Below are positions 29,019 through 39,672 of a DNA stretch of 64,000 bases, piece by piece; within the stretch, counting starts at the first letter, position 1, and each line of letters opens with the position of its first letter. The DNA comes from Bacillus nakamurai (lineage in GTDB: Bacteria; Bacillota; Bacilli; Bacillales; Bacillaceae), in assembly GCF_001584325.1 (NCBI RefSeq), contig NZ_LSAZ01000010.1, forward strand, positions 35,970 through 99,969. Direction: 5' to 3'. The notes under the pieces were generated by a model. It was not told the origin of the DNA and did no database searches. It saw only the letters and a program-made list of their open reading frames with translations. The translations under genes were made by a program, and so were the position numbers.

Positions 29019-29603
29019 ATGCGGCTTGAGCGTCTGAATTATAATAAGATTAAAATCTTTTTGACCCTCGACGATCTTACAGATCGGGGACTGACAAAAG
29101 AAGACCTCTGGAAGGACTCGTTTAAAGTCCACCAGTTATTTAAAGATATGATGAATGAAGCAAATACAGAGCTCGGCTTTGAAGCGAATGGTCCGATCGC
29201 GGTTGAAGTGTATTCTCTTCAGGCACAAGGCATGGTTGTGATTGTGACGAAAAATCATGACGCGGAGGCAGAAGACGACGAATACGATGATGACTATATC
29301 GAGATGCAGGTCAAACTTGACGAAAGCGCGGATATTATTTATCAATTTCATTCCTTTGAAGATATCATTCAGCTTGCCGGCAGCCTGCATCGCATCGGTA
29401 TTACCGGCGGCACCGTCTATCACTATGAGGACCAGTATTATGTAAGCCTTGAAGACCTCGGCTCTCATTCTGCCGAAGGCGTCGTCGCAGTTTTAGCCGA
29501 ATACGGGCATCCGGCGACCCTGACGATTTACAGGCTTCACGAATACGGAAAACTGATTATGGACGGAAATGCAGTGGAAACCATCCAAGCTCATTTTTCG
29601 TAA
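29019..29603 (+). CDS. mecB: MecA-like ClpC adaptor MecB (YpbH)
   Basis: Adaptor protein of the MecA family (194 residues) that delivers substrates to the ClpCP protease and affects competence and sporulation. The N-terminal substrate-binding domain (MRLERLNYNKIKIFLTLDDL, residues 1-20, through about 80) and the C-terminal ClpC-binding domain (about 108-190) are joined by an acidic linker (AEAEDDEYDDDY, about 88-99), the usual MecA layout. ATG 29019 follows AGGAGGGAAC. The true MecA paralogue is not in this window. Confidence 0.93.
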   Translation: MRLERLNYNKIKIFLTLDDLTDRGLTKEDLWKDSFKVHQLFKDMMNEANTELGFEANGPIAVEVYSLQAQGMVVIVTKNHDAEAEDDEYDDDYIEMQVKLDESADIIYQFHSFEDIIQLAGSLHRIGITGGTVYHYEDQYYVSLEDLGSHSAEGVVAVLAEYGHPATLTIYRLHEYGKLIMDGNAVETIQAHFS

Positions 29604-29614
29604 AAACGTATATG

Positions 29615-29647
29615 AAACGGCTGCTGTTATTGGCAGCCGTTTTTTTA
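29615..29647 (+). terminator. Terminator of mecB
   Basis: Stem aacggctgc (29616-29624) with gcagccgtt (29633-29641), then seven T. Confidence 0.92.
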
Positions 29648-29763
29648 AAGCGAAATAATGGAAAAATCATTGTTTTTCTTCTATGCACAGCCAATATGAA
29701 GGTGTATACTATTCACTGAAAGGGAGCATGAGAGAAACAGAAGATTTTAGGAGGTTAACTCAA

Positions 29764-31038
29764 ATGGCAGCCGATCGATTCACCGGTCATATTGATGAAG
29801 ACAAACATGATGTATTAAAATCAACCCAAACCGTAATACATAAAGCGCTGGAAAAATTGGGGTATCCAGAGGAAGTGTATGAACTGCTGAAAGAGCCGCT
29901 CAGATTATTAACGGTTAAAATTCCGGTTCGGATGGATGACGGATCTGTAAAAATATTTACAGGCTATCGTGCGCAGCACAATGACTCCGTCGGTCCGACA
30001 AAAGGCGGTATTCGTTTTCACCCGAATGTAACGGAAAAAGAGGTGAAAGCACTTTCCATTTGGATGAGTTTAAAATGCGGAATCATTGATCTTCCTTATG
30101 GCGGTGGTAAAGGCGGAATTGTTTGTGATCCGAGAAATATGTCATTCAGAGAGCTTGAAAGGCTGAGCAGAGGGTATGTCAGAGCAATCAGCCAGATTGT
30201 CGGACCGACAAAAGACGTTCCGGCACCTGATGTATTTACAAACTCGCAGATTATGGCTTGGATGATGGATGAATACTCAAGAATGGATGAATTTAACTCA
30301 CCTGGCTTTATTACGGGAAAACCGCTTGTCCTCGGGGGGTCCCACGGCAGGGAATCAGCTACGGCAAAAGGCGTAACGATTTGTATAAAAGAAGCGGCCA
30401 AGAAAAAAGGTCTTGATATTCAAGACGCGCGCGTCGTCGTTCAAGGTTTCGGGAACGCGGGCAGCTATTTGGCTAAATTTATGCATGACGCCGGTGCGAA
30501 AGTTGTCGGAATTTCTGATGCGTACGGCGGTCTTTACGATCCTGAAGGGCTTGATATTGATTACTTGCTTGACCGCAGAGACAGCTTCGGAACAGTAACG
30601 AAGCTTTTCAATGACACCATTACGAACCAGGAACTGCTTGAACTGGACTGTGATATCCTTGTCCCGGCAGCGATTGAAAACCAAATTACTGAAGAAAACG
30701 CGGACCGCATCAAAGCGAAAATCGTTGTGGAGGCGGCAAACGGCCCGACGACGCTGGAAGGAACAAAAATCCTTACAGACAAAGGCACGCTGCTCGTTCC
30801 GGACGTTTTAGCAAGCGCCGGCGGGGTAACGGTTTCTTATTTCGAATGGGTTCAAAATAACCAAGGCTTCTACTGGAGTGAAGAAGAAGTAGAAGAAAAA
30901 CTGGTAAACATGATGGTTAAATCGTTTAATAATATTTATGAAATGGCGCAGAACCGCCGAATCGACATGAGGCTCGCGGCTTACATGGTCGGCGTGCGGA
31001 AAATGGCCGAGGCTTCTCGTTTCAGAGGCTGGATATAA
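29764..31038 (+). CDS. gudB: NAD-specific glutamate dehydrogenase GudB, intact allele
   Basis: Catabolic glutamate dehydrogenase (424 residues) that converts glutamate to 2-oxoglutarate and ammonium. The N-terminal dimerisation and substrate domain has the catalytic lysine region GGGKGGIVCDP (about residues 112-122) and PAPDVFTNSQIMAWM; the Rossmann domain has VQGFGNAGSY (about 233-242). The stretch at 30043-30051 (gtgaaagca, Val-Lys-Ala) occurs once, so the 9-base duplication that inactivates gudB in laboratory strain 168 is absent. ATG 29764 follows AGGAGGTTAA. A TATACT box lies at 29705-29710. Confidence 0.95.
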   Translation: MAADRFTGHIDEDKHDVLKSTQTVIHKALEKLGYPEEVYELLKEPLRLLTVKIPVRMDDGSVKIFTGYRAQHNDSVGPTKGGIRFHPNVTEKEVKALSIWMSLKCGIIDLPYGGGKGGIVCDPRNMSFRELERLSRGYVRAISQIVGPTKDVPAPDVFTNSQIMAWMMDEYSRMDEFNSPGFITGKPLVLGGSHGRESATAKGVTICIKEAAKKKGLDIQDARVVVQGFGNAGSYLAKFMHDAGAKVVGISDAYGGLYDPEGLDIDYLLDRRDSFGTVTKLFNDTITNQELLELDCDILVPAAIENQITEENADRIKAKIVVEAANGPTTLEGTKILTDKGTLLVPDVLASAGGVTVSYFEWVQNNQGFYWSEEEVEEKLVNMMVKSFNNIYEMAQNRRIDMRLAAYMVGVRKMAEASRFRGWI

Positions 31039-31060
31039 ACCAATTGTTTGCATAAAGATA

Positions 31061-31094
31061 AAAAATCTCCTATGATTGTATAGGAGATTTTTTA
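31061..31094 (+). terminator. Terminator of gudB
   Basis: An 11-bp stem, aaatctcctat (31063-31073) with ataggagattt (31080-31090), then T. Confidence 0.9.
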
Positions 31095-31143
31095 TATGAG
31101 TGGAAACAATTGATGGAAATGCCAATCGCAGGAGTTGAAGGAC

Positions 31144-32127
31144 ATGACAGAAGAAAAAGCAATTATAATAGGCGGAGGTCCTTGCGGATTATCAGCGGCT
31201 ATACATCTGAAGCAAATTGGCATAGATGCCCTTGTCATCGAAAAAGGAAATGTCGTAAACAGCATTTATAACTATCCGACACATCAAACTTTTTTCAGTT
31301 CAAGCGAAAAACTGGAAATCGGTGACGTGGCCTTTATTACTGAAAACAGAAAACCGGTCAGAATACAGGCCCTCTCGTACTACAGGGAGGTTGTCAGAAG
31401 AAAAGAGCTGCGGGTAAACGCATTCGAAAAGGTAGAGCGCGTCACAAAGCAGGAAGACGGCCGCTTCCTCGTAGAAACGTCAAAAGACCGTTATCGCACC
31501 CCATTTTGTATTATTGCGACAGGATATTATGATCATCCAAATTATATGAACATTCCGGGTGAAGAGCTGCCTAAGGTTTTTCATTACTTTAAAGAAGGCC
31601 ACCCGTATTTTGATAAGGACGTTGCCGTGATCGGCGGAAAAAATTCAAGTGTGGACGCAGCTCTGGAACTGGTCAAATCGGGCGCCCGCGTGACAGTGCT
31701 TTACAGAGGGAACGAGTATTCCCCAAGCATCAAGCCGTGGATCTTACCCGAATTTGAAGCCCTTGTCAGAAACGGCACAATTCGTATGGAGTTTGGCGCC
31801 TGTCTTGAAGAGGTGAAAGAAGATGAAATCATTTTTCGATCCGGCCAAAATGAAACGGTCCGGCTGAAAAATGATTTCGTATTTGCCATGACGGGCTATC
31901 ATCCCGATCACGGTTTTCTTGAAAAGATCGGTGTACGGATAGATGAGGAGTCAGGCCGTCCGTTTTTCCACGAAGAGACGATGGAAACAAATGTCGACGG
32001 TGTTTTTATTGCCGGAGTCATTGCGGCGGGAAATAACGCCAATGAAATTTTTATTGAAAACGGACGTTTTCACGGCGGCTTGATCGCGGCGGAAATTTCA
32101 AAAAGACTCGGTATGCAGAGCATATGA
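31144..32127 (+). CDS. ypdA: Bacillithiol disulfide reductase YpdA
   Basis: FAD- and NADPH-dependent flavoenzyme that reduces oxidised bacillithiol (BSSB). The N-terminal FAD Rossmann motif IIGGGPCGLSAAIHL (about residues 8-22) contains the conserved Cys (about 14) used in catalysis, a second dinucleotide motif AVIGGKNSSVDAALEL is at about 163-178, and the late FAD motif GVFIAGVIAAGNN is near 285. Length 327. ATG 31144 is preceded by AGGAG at 31129-31133; a TTG at 31135 is too close to that site. The terminator includes its stop codon. Confidence 0.9.
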   Translation: MTEEKAIIIGGGPCGLSAAIHLKQIGIDALVIEKGNVVNSIYNYPTHQTFFSSSEKLEIGDVAFITENRKPVRIQALSYYREVVRRKELRVNAFEKVERVTKQEDGRFLVETSKDRYRTPFCIIATGYYDHPNYMNIPGEELPKVFHYFKEGHPYFDKDVAVIGGKNSSVDAALELVKSGARVTVLYRGNEYSPSIKPWILPEFEALVRNGTIRMEFGACLEEVKEDEIIFRSGQNETVRLKNDFVFAMTGYHPDHGFLEKIGVRIDEESGRPFFHEETMETNVDGVFIAGVIAAGNNANEIFIENGRFHGGLIAAEISKRLGMQSI

Positions 32128-32148
32128 TCATTCATATGCTCTTTTTTT
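32117..32148 (+). terminator. Terminator of ypdA
   Basis: Stem gagcatatga (32118-32127) with tcatatgctc (32132-32141), then seven T. The left arm ends with the ypdA stop codon. Confidence 0.9.
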
Positions 32149-32222
32149 AGAAACTGGAAGATGTAAAATAGTGCACAACATGGTACGATAGATTTAGGAA
32201 TATAAAGGAAAGAGGTTGCCTG

Positions 32223-32879
32223 ATGTTTGCAATCATCTCTGCAGGAATCGCTCCCGGCATTGCGCTGTTAAGCTACTTTTATTTAAAAGATCAGTATGAC
32301 AATGAACCCGTACATATGGTGCTGAGGTCTTTTTTTCTTGGGGTCGTTCTTGTGTTTCCGACCATGTTTATCCAATATGTCCTCGAAAAAGAACATGTAG
32401 GGGGAGGAAGCTTTTTTGTTTCGTTTTTGTCTTCAGGCTTTTTGGAAGAATCGGTTAAATGGTTTATTCTGATGGTCAGTGTGTATCCGCATGCCCATTT
32501 TGATGAGCATTACGACGGTATCGTTTACGGAGCCAGTGTGTCTTTGGGCTTTGCCACCCTTGAAAATATTCTTTATTTATTCGGCCATGGTGTTGAGCAT
32601 GCTTTCATCAGGGCGCTGCTGCCGGTCTCCTGCCATGCGCTTATCGGAGTCATCATGGGTTTTTATCTTGGAAAAGCGCGTTTTTCGCAAAAAAAAGCCC
32701 GCGCTAAATGGCTGCTGATCTCGCTGTTTGTGCCTTCATGCCTGCACGGGTCTTACGATTTTATTCTGACCGCCTTGCATCATTGGGGGTATTATATGAT
32801 TCCGTTTATGCTGTTTTTATGGTGGTTCGGTTTGCGAAAGGCAAAAAAAGCCCGTTCTGTTAATATGATCCAAGTTTAA
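32223..32879 (+). CDS. prsW: Site-1 intramembrane protease PrsW
   Basis: Polytopic metalloprotease-like protein (218 residues, about seven helices) that makes the first cut in the anti-sigma factor RsiW under antimicrobial-peptide or alkaline stress and so activates SigW. The key acidic pair Glu75-Glu76 is present in [10 protein letters not shown], and the conserved histidine lies in [10 protein letters not shown] (about residue 175). The length equals B. subtilis PrsW. ATG 32223 follows AAAGAGGTTG. RsiW and SigW are not in this window. Confidence 0.94.
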   Translation: MFAIISAGIAPGIALLSYFYLKDQYDNEPVHMVLRSFFLGVVLVFPTMFIQYVLEKEHVGGGSFFVSFLSSGFLEESVKWFILMVSVYPHAHFDEHYDGIVYGASVSLGFATLENILYLFGHGVEHAFIRALLPVSCHALIGVIMGFYLGKARFSQKKARAKWLLISLFVPSCLHGSYDFILTALHHWGYYMIPFMLFLWWFGLRKAKKARSVNMIQV

Positions 32880-32912
32880 AGAAGCCGCGCAATGCTGTGC
32901 GGTTTCTTTTTT
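32877..32912 (+). terminator. Terminator of prsW
   Basis: Arms aaagaagccgc and gcggtttcttt (one G-T pair) around a ten-base loop, followed by T. It starts at the prsW stop codon. Confidence 0.85.
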
Positions 32913-33013
32913 ATGTCCCGGTGAGGGATAAGAAGGAAAAGGTGTATAAAAATAACCGCGTGACAGACAATACGGTTACACTTTAAATTTTTTGCTGTAG
33001 GAGGCTTGAAAAG

Positions 33014-33898
33014 ATGAAGTCCAAAGGAGCGTTTATGGCATGTCTCATTCTTTATTCCTTTGTTATCACCTCTTTCTTCAATCATGAAACGGCTTATGCG
33101 TTTTCAAATCAAGTGATTCAAAGAGGAGCGACGGGGGATGACGTTATAGAATTACAGGCCCGTCTTCAATATAACGGATTTTATAACGGGAAAATCGACG
33201 GAGTTTACGGCTGGAGCACATATTGGGCCGTACGGAACTTCCAGGAGAAATTCGGGATGAAGCCGGTTGACGGCCTGGTCGGAGCAAAAACAAAACAGAC
33301 CTTGATCTCAAAATCAAAGTATTATCGTGAATATGTCATGGAGCAGATTTACAAAGGAAATACCTTCACACATTACGGCGGTATTCCGCTAAAAAATCAA
33401 ACAAAACCATCAGCAGCCGCCCAAAAGCCGGCGCAGCAGGCTGGAAAAAATCAGCCTGCTCCAAAACCGCAAAACAAAACAGGCGGCCAAACACAGGCCC
33501 CTAAAAAACAGAATACGACTGCGGCAAATATGCCCGGGGGCTTTTCAAACAATGACATTAATCTGCTGGCGCAAGCCGTATACGGAGAAGCGCGGGGCGA
33601 GCCTTTTGAAGGACAAGTCGCCATTGCAGCGGTCATCTTAAACCGGATAAAAAGCCCGTTATTTCCGAATACGGTGGCTGGCGTTATTTTCGAACCGCTT
33701 GCTTTTACAGCCGTTGCTGACGGACAAATTTATATGCAGCCGAATGAAACGGCGAAAGAAGCCGTTCTTGACGCAATTAATGGCTGGGACCCTTCCGAAA
33801 ACGCGTTATACTATTTCAACCCTGACACGGCGACAAGCGCATGGATATGGGGCCGTCCGCAGATTAAGAGAATCGGAAAGCACATTTTCTGTGAGTAA
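33014..33898 (+). CDS. sleB: Spore cortex-lytic enzyme SleB
   Basis: Lytic transglycosylase that degrades cortex peptidoglycan during germination. Signal peptide (about 1-29, cut after AYA), an N-terminal peptidoglycan-binding domain (about 33-100, RGATGDDVIELQARLQYNGFY), a Pro/Gln/Lys-rich linker (about 125-172), and a C-terminal hydrolase_2 domain (about 180-294) with the catalytic Glu in AQAVYGEARGEPFEGQVA. Length 294, slightly shorter than the 305 I recall for B. subtilis because the linker is shorter. It is followed by ypeB after 26 bases. A SigG-like TGTATAA precedes it, without a good -10. Confidence 0.94.
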   Translation: MKSKGAFMACLILYSFVITSFFNHETAYAFSNQVIQRGATGDDVIELQARLQYNGFYNGKIDGVYGWSTYWAVRNFQEKFGMKPVDGLVGAKTKQTLISKSKYYREYVMEQIYKGNTFTHYGGIPLKNQTKPSAAAQKPAQQAGKNQPAPKPQNKTGGQTQAPKKQNTTAANMPGGFSNNDINLLAQAVYGEARGEPFEGQVAIAAVILNRIKSPLFPNTVAGVIFEPLAFTAVADGQIYMQPNETAKEAVLDAINGWDPSENALYYFNPDTATSAWIWGRPQIKRIGKHIFCE

Positions 33899-33924
33899 AA
33901 GAACACAAAAAAGAGGTGTTAAAT

Positions 33925-35274
33925 ATGATCAGAGGAATCATTATTGCTGTTCTCGGAGTCGCCATTGCTGCAACCGGCTATTGGGGATATAAAGAGCATC
34001 AGGAAAAGGATGCAGTCCTTCTGCATGCCGAAAATAATTATCAGAGGGCTTTTCATGAATTAACGTATCATGTTGACCAGCTTCACGACAAAATCGGGAC
34101 GACGCTGGCCATGAACAGCAAAAAATCTCTGTCACCGGCACTGATTGATGTGTGGCGGATTTCGTCAGAGGCCCATAACAATGTGAGTCAGCTTCCGCTT
34201 ACTCTCATGCCTTTTAACAAGACGGAGGAGTTTTTATCCAATATAGGAGATTTCAGCTATAAAACGTCAGTCAGAGATTTAGACCAAAAGCCGCTCGATA
34301 AAAAAGAGTATACGGCATTAAACAGCCTTTATAAACGGGCGGAGAACATTCAAAATGAACTGCGCAGCGTTCAGCACCTCGTGATGAGCAAAAATCTGCG
34401 GTGGATGGATGTTGAAATGGCGCTCGCATCTGACAGGAAACAAAGTGACAATACTATTATCAACAGCTTTAAAACCGTCGAGAAAAATGTGAGCGCCTAT
34501 TCGGAAGGCAATTTCGGCCCTACATTTACGAGCGCAAAAACAGCGCAAAAGGGTTTCAATCATCTTCAGGGGAAACAAATTACCGAAAAAGAAGCGATAA
34601 AGATCGCGGAACGGTTTGCTCCGGATCATAATTATTCCATTAAAGTGGTCAAAAGCGGCAGAAAAACGAATCGGGATGTATACAGCATCCGTATGAACGA
34701 TGCGGATCACACATCTAAGATCTATATGGATATTACGCAAAAAGGCGGCCATCCGGTTTATTTAATCCAAAACCGTGCCGTGAAAAAGCAAAAGATCAGC
34801 CTTAATGAAGCATCAAATCGGGCAATCGCTTTTTTAAAGAAAAATGGCTTTGAAACGAAAGCCCTCGAAATTGACGAAAGCGCGCAATATAATAATATCG
34901 GTGTTTTTACCTTTATTCCTGTTGAGAAAAATGTCCGTATTTATCCGGAAGCGATCCGTATGAAGGTTGCGCTGGATGACGGTGAAGTCGTCGGCTTTTC
35001 CGCAAGGGATTATTTAGCGGCGCACCGTACGAGGACCATTCCGTCTCCGGCTTTATCGGCGGATGAAGCGAAAGCGAAACTGAATAAAAATGTCGAGGTA
35101 AGAGAAACGCGTCTCGCATTAATAACAAATGAACTCGGTCAGGAAGTGCTGTGCTACGAAATCCTAGGCACGATAGGTAATGATACGTATCAAATGTTCA
35201 TCAATGCGGACGACGGGAAAGAAGAGAAAATCGAAAAGCTGAAAAGTGCAGAGCCTGTATATAAAGACCTATAA
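33925..35274 (+). CDS. ypeB: Germination protein YpeB
   Basis: Partner of SleB in the spore: each protein needs the other for stability and localisation, and YpeB is thought to hold SleB inactive. A signal-anchor (about 1-21) is followed by a helical N-terminal region and three C-terminal PepSY-type repeats (about 210-290, 295-370 and 380-445), seen as repeated ITEKEAIKIAERF-like and SLNEASNRAIAFL-like openings. Length 449. ATG 33925 follows AAGAGGTG; the frame is open to 33916. Two-gene operon with sleB. Confidence 0.93.
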   Translation: MIRGIIIAVLGVAIAATGYWGYKEHQEKDAVLLHAENNYQRAFHELTYHVDQLHDKIGTTLAMNSKKSLSPALIDVWRISSEAHNNVSQLPLTLMPFNKTEEFLSNIGDFSYKTSVRDLDQKPLDKKEYTALNSLYKRAENIQNELRSVQHLVMSKNLRWMDVEMALASDRKQSDNTIINSFKTVEKNVSAYSEGNFGPTFTSAKTAQKGFNHLQGKQITEKEAIKIAERFAPDHNYSIKVVKSGRKTNRDVYSIRMNDADHTSKIYMDITQKGGHPVYLIQNRAVKKQKISLNEASNRAIAFLKKNGFETKALEIDESAQYNNIGVFTFIPVEKNVRIYPEAIRMKVALDDGEVVGFSARDYLAAHRTRTIPSPALSADEAKAKLNKNVEVRETRLALITNELGQEVLCYEILGTIGNDTYQMFINADDGKEEKIEKLKSAEPVYKDL

Positions 35275-35282
35275 AAATGAAG

Positions 35283-35316
35283 GAGGAAAGGACTAAAAGT
35301 CTTTTCCTTTTTTTCA
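35283..35316 (+). terminator. Terminator of sleB-ypeB
   Basis: Imperfect stem aggaaaggact with agtcttttcct, loop of about three bases, followed by seven T (one A-C type mismatch in the arm). Confidence 0.75.
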
Positions 35317-35363
35317 TTACATGCTTTAATAAAAGCATAAAGTTAATGAAAGAGTGAAGCCCC

Positions 35364-36014
35364 ATGATAGATGTCGGAGATTACATATGGATTGAATACA
35401 TAGAAAACAATGAATGGAAAAAAGTAAAAAGCAAGGCGGTCAGCGCGGAAAACGGAGAGCTGCTGATTTCGTATCCTGTCGATCTCGACTCTGGACGGAC
35501 GGTCTTTTTGCACAGAGGATTAGAGATTACAGTTGAATTTACAGGCAGCGGCCAAGTGCCGTACCAATTTAAAAGCACGGTAAAAGGAAAGAGAAAAGAT
35601 CCCATTCCGATGATTGGGCTGGACATCCCTCCCAAGGAAGAAATGAAACGAATTCAACGGCGCCAATATGTGCGGGCAGACGCTGTATTGGATGTGTCGG
35701 TGCAATCGGAAAAAGCTGCGTTTCAAACGATTTCATCTAATGTCAGTGCAGGGGGAATGGCTCTTGTGATTCCTGAGCATGTTTCTGCAAAGCCCGGTGA
35801 AAAGCTGAACGTCTCATTCTGCCTTCCTCATCCGGAAAACCCGGCTGATATTACGGCAAAAGCGGTGATTCAGCGGGTTTTCTATGATTCAAAAGCGGAT
35901 AAACAGAAAATAACGCTTGAATACACAGAGATTGACCCCGGTTCACAACAGCTGCTGATCCAATACTGTATGCGCATGCAGCTCCAAAACAGAAGAAACA
36001 GGCTGTCCGAATAA
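35364..36014 (+). CDS. ypfA: PilZ-domain c-di-GMP receptor YpfA (DgrA/MotI)
   Basis: YcgR-like protein of 216 residues that binds cyclic di-GMP and then inhibits the flagellar motor by acting on MotA (established for B. subtilis). N-terminal YcgR/YpfA domain (about 1-90), then PilZ (about 93-205) with the RxxxR motif in RIQRRQYVRAD and the NVSAGGMAL loop (the D/N-x-S-x-x-G element). ATG 35364 has a weak GAGTG site. The following small gene ypfB and cmk are close. Confidence 0.92.
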   Translation: MIDVGDYIWIEYIENNEWKKVKSKAVSAENGELLISYPVDLDSGRTVFLHRGLEITVEFTGSGQVPYQFKSTVKGKRKDPIPMIGLDIPPKEEMKRIQRRQYVRADAVLDVSVQSEKAAFQTISSNVSAGGMALVIPEHVSAKPGEKLNVSFCLPHPENPADITAKAVIQRVFYDSKADKQKITLEYTEIDPGSQQLLIQYCMRMQLQNRRNRLSE

Positions 36015-36060
36015 ACAGCGGCGCACTTTTCCATACTAATCATAATGGAGGTGCGCATGA

Positions 36061-36237
36061 ATGAAAACGTTTGAACGGCTGCTTGTAAAATTAGTATGCA
36101 TCCAGCTCTTAATTCTGGCCGCAGTACAGTTTCTGCTTCATTATCAGCCTATTGAACCCTATATTTCAAAAGCGGTGAAATATGAAGGAGTTGATAAAAT
36201 GGAGAAAAAAGAATGGATTGAAACGGTGAAACGGTAA
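36061..36237 (+). CDS. ypfB: Small membrane protein YpfB
   Basis: A 58-residue open frame (MKTFERLLVKLVC... to ...EWIETVKR, TAA at 36235-36237) behind a strong GGAGGTG site at 36047-36053. One hydrophobic helix (about residues 8-27) is followed by an acidic and lysine-rich tail, YEGVDKMEKKEW. It is the gene expected between ypfA and cmk in B. subtilis; the function is unknown. A minus-strand frame over the same bases lacks a ribosome site and is ignored. Confidence 0.85.
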   Translation: MKTFERLLVKLVCIQLLILAAVQFLLHYQPIEPYISKAVKYEGVDKMEKKEWIETVKR

Positions 36238-36315
36238 ATCATCTCAATTTTTTTCGCCCTTTTTATGCAGTTCGTGATACAATCCATAGAGGAGAAAAGA
36301 GCAAGGAGAGAGATT

Positions 36316-36990
36316 ATGGACAAGAAATTATCGATTGCAATTGACGGCCCGGCAGCTGCCGGAAAAAGCACCGTTGCTAAAATAGTGGCTGAAAAAAAAT
36401 CATATGTGTACATTGATACAGGCGCGATGTATCGTGCAATTACATATACGGCGTTAAAACAAAATATAGATTTAACTGATGAAGCGGCGCTTACAGAGCT
36501 GCTGAAGCAGACGGAGATTGAGCTTGTTTCAGCTCCGGAAGGGCAAATCGTTTTAGTAAACGGAGAAAATGTGACAGAAGAGATCAGAAAAGATGAAGTC
36601 AGCAACCAAGTATCCATTGCCGCCAAGCATAAAGGCGTCAGAGAAGAAATGGTCAAAAGACAGCAGCAGCTTGGAGAAAAGGGCGGCGTTGTCATGGACG
36701 GCCGGGATATCGGGACACACGTGCTGCCTGATGCGGAAGTGAAAATTTTCCTCTTGGCATCGGTAGAAGAGAGAGCGAAGCGCCGTTATGAAGAAAATGT
36801 GAAAAAAGGCTATGACGTTCATTACGAGACGCTGATTGAAGAAATAGAAAGACGCGACAAGCTTGACTCAGAACGGGAAGTCTCGCCGCTGCGCAAAGCG
36901 GAAGATGCGATTGAAATTGATACGACGTCTCTCAGCATTGCTGAAGTTGCAGGCAGAATTCTTGAAATCGCCGATCAGAAATCACGTTAA
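36316..36990 (+). CDS. cmk: Cytidylate kinase Cmk
   Basis: Phosphorylates CMP and dCMP to the diphosphates using ATP, in pyrimidine salvage and DNA precursor supply. P-loop GPAAAGKST (about residues 11-19), the NMP-binding region with [11 protein letters not shown] (about 36-46), conserved [22 protein letters not shown] (in part, about 124-140) and the lid [10 protein letters not shown]. Length 224, as in B. subtilis. ATG 36316 follows AAGGAGAGAG. A 225-base gap follows before ypfD. Confidence 0.96.
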   Translation: MDKKLSIAIDGPAAAGKSTVAKIVAEKKSYVYIDTGAMYRAITYTALKQNIDLTDEAALTELLKQTEIELVSAPEGQIVLVNGENVTEEIRKDEVSNQVSIAAKHKGVREEMVKRQQQLGEKGGVVMDGRDIGTHVLPDAEVKIFLLASVEERAKRRYEENVKKGYDVHYETLIEEIERRDKLDSEREVSPLRKAEDAIEIDTTSLSIAEVAGRILEIADQKSR

Positions 36991-37215
36991 CCTGTTTGCC
37001 TTACATTTTTAATTTTTTTCCGCAGACAAGATGTTATTGCTTGACAAACCAGTCCTTTTATTAGAAGTTAATACTAATAAAACTTTTTATTGAACATTCA
37101 AATTCTTTTTGGATGATTCTTTAATACATATTCGGCTAAAAGCGGACAGTCACATGTTCAGCTTTCAAACCGTTTTAATTAAGCTGTGTAGGTTTGGACC
37201 AAGGAGGTTATTCAA

Positions 37216-38364
37216 ATGACAGAGGAAATGAATCAAATTGATGTTCAAGTGCCAGAGGTTGGAGATGTAGTAAAAGGGATTGTGACAAAGGTTGAGGATA
37301 AACATGTAGATGTTGAAATTATTAACGTCAAACAGTCCGGCATCATTCCAATCAGTGAATTATCAAGTCTTCATGTAGAGAAAGCATCGGATGTCGTGAA
37401 AACAGACGACGAGCTTGACCTGAAAGTAACAAAAGTGGAAGACGATGCTTTGATTTTATCTAAACGTGCCGTTGATGCTGACCGCGCTTGGGAAGACCTT
37501 GAGAAAAAATTCGAAACAAAAGAAGTGTTTGAAGCTGAAGTGAAAGATGTGGTGAAAGGCGGTCTCGTCGTTGATATCGGCGTTCGCGGCTTTATCCCCG
37601 CATCACTTGTCGAGGCTCATTTCGTCGAGGATTTCACTGACTATAAGGGGAGAACCCTCTCTCTTATCGTCGTTGAACTTGACCGTGATAAAAACCGGGT
37701 GATTCTGTCACATCGGGCTGTTGTGGAAAAAGAACAAGCAAACAAAAAACAAGATTTTCTCCAAACGCTTGAGGTTGGAAGCGTGCTTGACGGCAAGGTG
37801 CAGCGCCTGACTGATTTTGGCGCATTTGTTGATATCGGCGGAATCGACGGCCTTGTTCACATTTCCCAGCTTTCCCACTCACATGTTGAAAAACCGTCTG
37901 ACGTAGTGGAAGAAGGCCAGGAAGTAAAAGTGAAGGTGCTGTCTGTAGACCGCGATAACGAGCGTATTTCTTTATCCATTAAAGAAACGCTGCCAGGACC
38001 GTGGAGCCAAATCGGCGAAAAGGTAAAACAGGGAGATGTGCTTGAAGGAAAAGTGCAGCGCCTCGTCAGCTTCGGTGCGTTTGTTGAAATTCTTCCGGGC
38101 GTTGAAGGCCTTGTTCACATCTCGCAAATTTCCAATAAACATATCGGAACGCCGCATGAAGTGCTTGAAGAAGGACAAACTGTTAAAGTCAAGGTCCTTG
38201 ATGTCAACGAAAGCGAAGAGCGTATTTCCTTGAGCATGCGTGAGCTTGAAGAAGCGCCTAAAGCCGATCAGGAGGACTTCCGCCAATATCAGGCGAAGGA
38301 AGAGCCGAGCACTGGGTTCCAGCTGGGCGATTTAATCGGAGACAAGCTTAATAAATTAAAATAA
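37216..38364 (+). CDS. ypfD: Ribosomal protein S1 homologue YpfD
   Basis: RNA-binding protein of 382 residues with four S1 (OB-fold) domains: about 14-80, 98-165, 186-255 and 271-340. The third and fourth carry the classic repeats [19 protein letters not shown] and [19 protein letters not shown]. The second is more divergent. It is shorter than Gram-negative S1 (six repeats), and in B. subtilis it is not essential. ATG 37216 follows AAGGAGGTTA. The upstream gap has a TTGACA at 37041-37046 but no well-spaced -10 box. Confidence 0.94.
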   Translation: MTEEMNQIDVQVPEVGDVVKGIVTKVEDKHVDVEIINVKQSGIIPISELSSLHVEKASDVVKTDDELDLKVTKVEDDALILSKRAVDADRAWEDLEKKFETKEVFEAEVKDVVKGGLVVDIGVRGFIPASLVEAHFVEDFTDYKGRTLSLIVVELDRDKNRVILSHRAVVEKEQANKKQDFLQTLEVGSVLDGKVQRLTDFGAFVDIGGIDGLVHISQLSHSHVEKPSDVVEEGQEVKVKVLSVDRDNERISLSIKETLPGPWSQIGEKVKQGDVLEGKVQRLVSFGAFVEILPGVEGLVHISQISNKHIGTPHEVLEEGQTVKVKVLDVNESEERISLSMRELEEAPKADQEDFRQYQAKEEPSTGFQLGDLIGDKLNKLK

Positions 38365-38379
38365 TTAATTTGGTGATAA

Positions 38380-39431
<1,052 letters not shown>

Positions 39432-39432
<1 letters not shown>

Positions 39433-39458
39433 AAGGCATGCGGTCCGCATGCCTTTTT
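39432..39458 (+). terminator. Terminator of fni
   Basis: Stem aaaggcatgcg (39432-39442) with cgcatgccttt, a two-base loop, then T. It also faces the end of the minus-strand ypzI at 39465. Confidence 0.88.
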
Positions 39459-39464
39459 GTATGC

Positions 39465-39596
39465 TTAAGATTTCCTTTTTCTGAACTCCCCGTTTTGTTC
39501 GAGGCTTGTCGCTCCCTTATGGTGTATAGACTGGTCACGGTCTGATTCTACTCTGCGTGAGGCTTTCAGTTTTCCTTCCTGTCTGTCCTTTCCCAT
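39465..39596 (-). CDS. ypzI: Small basic protein YpzI
   Basis: A 43-residue minus-strand gene, MGKDRQEGKLKASRRVESD... ending EFRKRKS, then TAA (39465-39467). It matches what I remember of B. subtilis YpzI, a short, highly charged (Lys, Arg, Glu, Asp) protein of unknown function in the same location. Three consecutive ATG codons (39594-39602) follow AAAGGAG; the third (39596) has the best spacing of 8 bases and gives the usual MGKDRQ start. It is convergent with fni and divergent from yphA. Confidence 0.85.
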   Translation of the reverse strand: MGKDRQEGKLKASRRVESDRDQSIHHKGATSLEQNGEFRKRKS

Positions 39597-39672
39597 CATC
39601 ATTGCTCCTTTCAGTTATCATATGGTTTAAAAAATGCGTTCCCGCTCCATACTGATCAGAGGAGGAGCGATT

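Noticed and set aside
36159..36695. 178-codon minus-strand frame opposite cmk
   Set aside because: It is fully antisense to cmk and ypfB, very serine-rich as expected from mirrored codons, and has no ribosome site.
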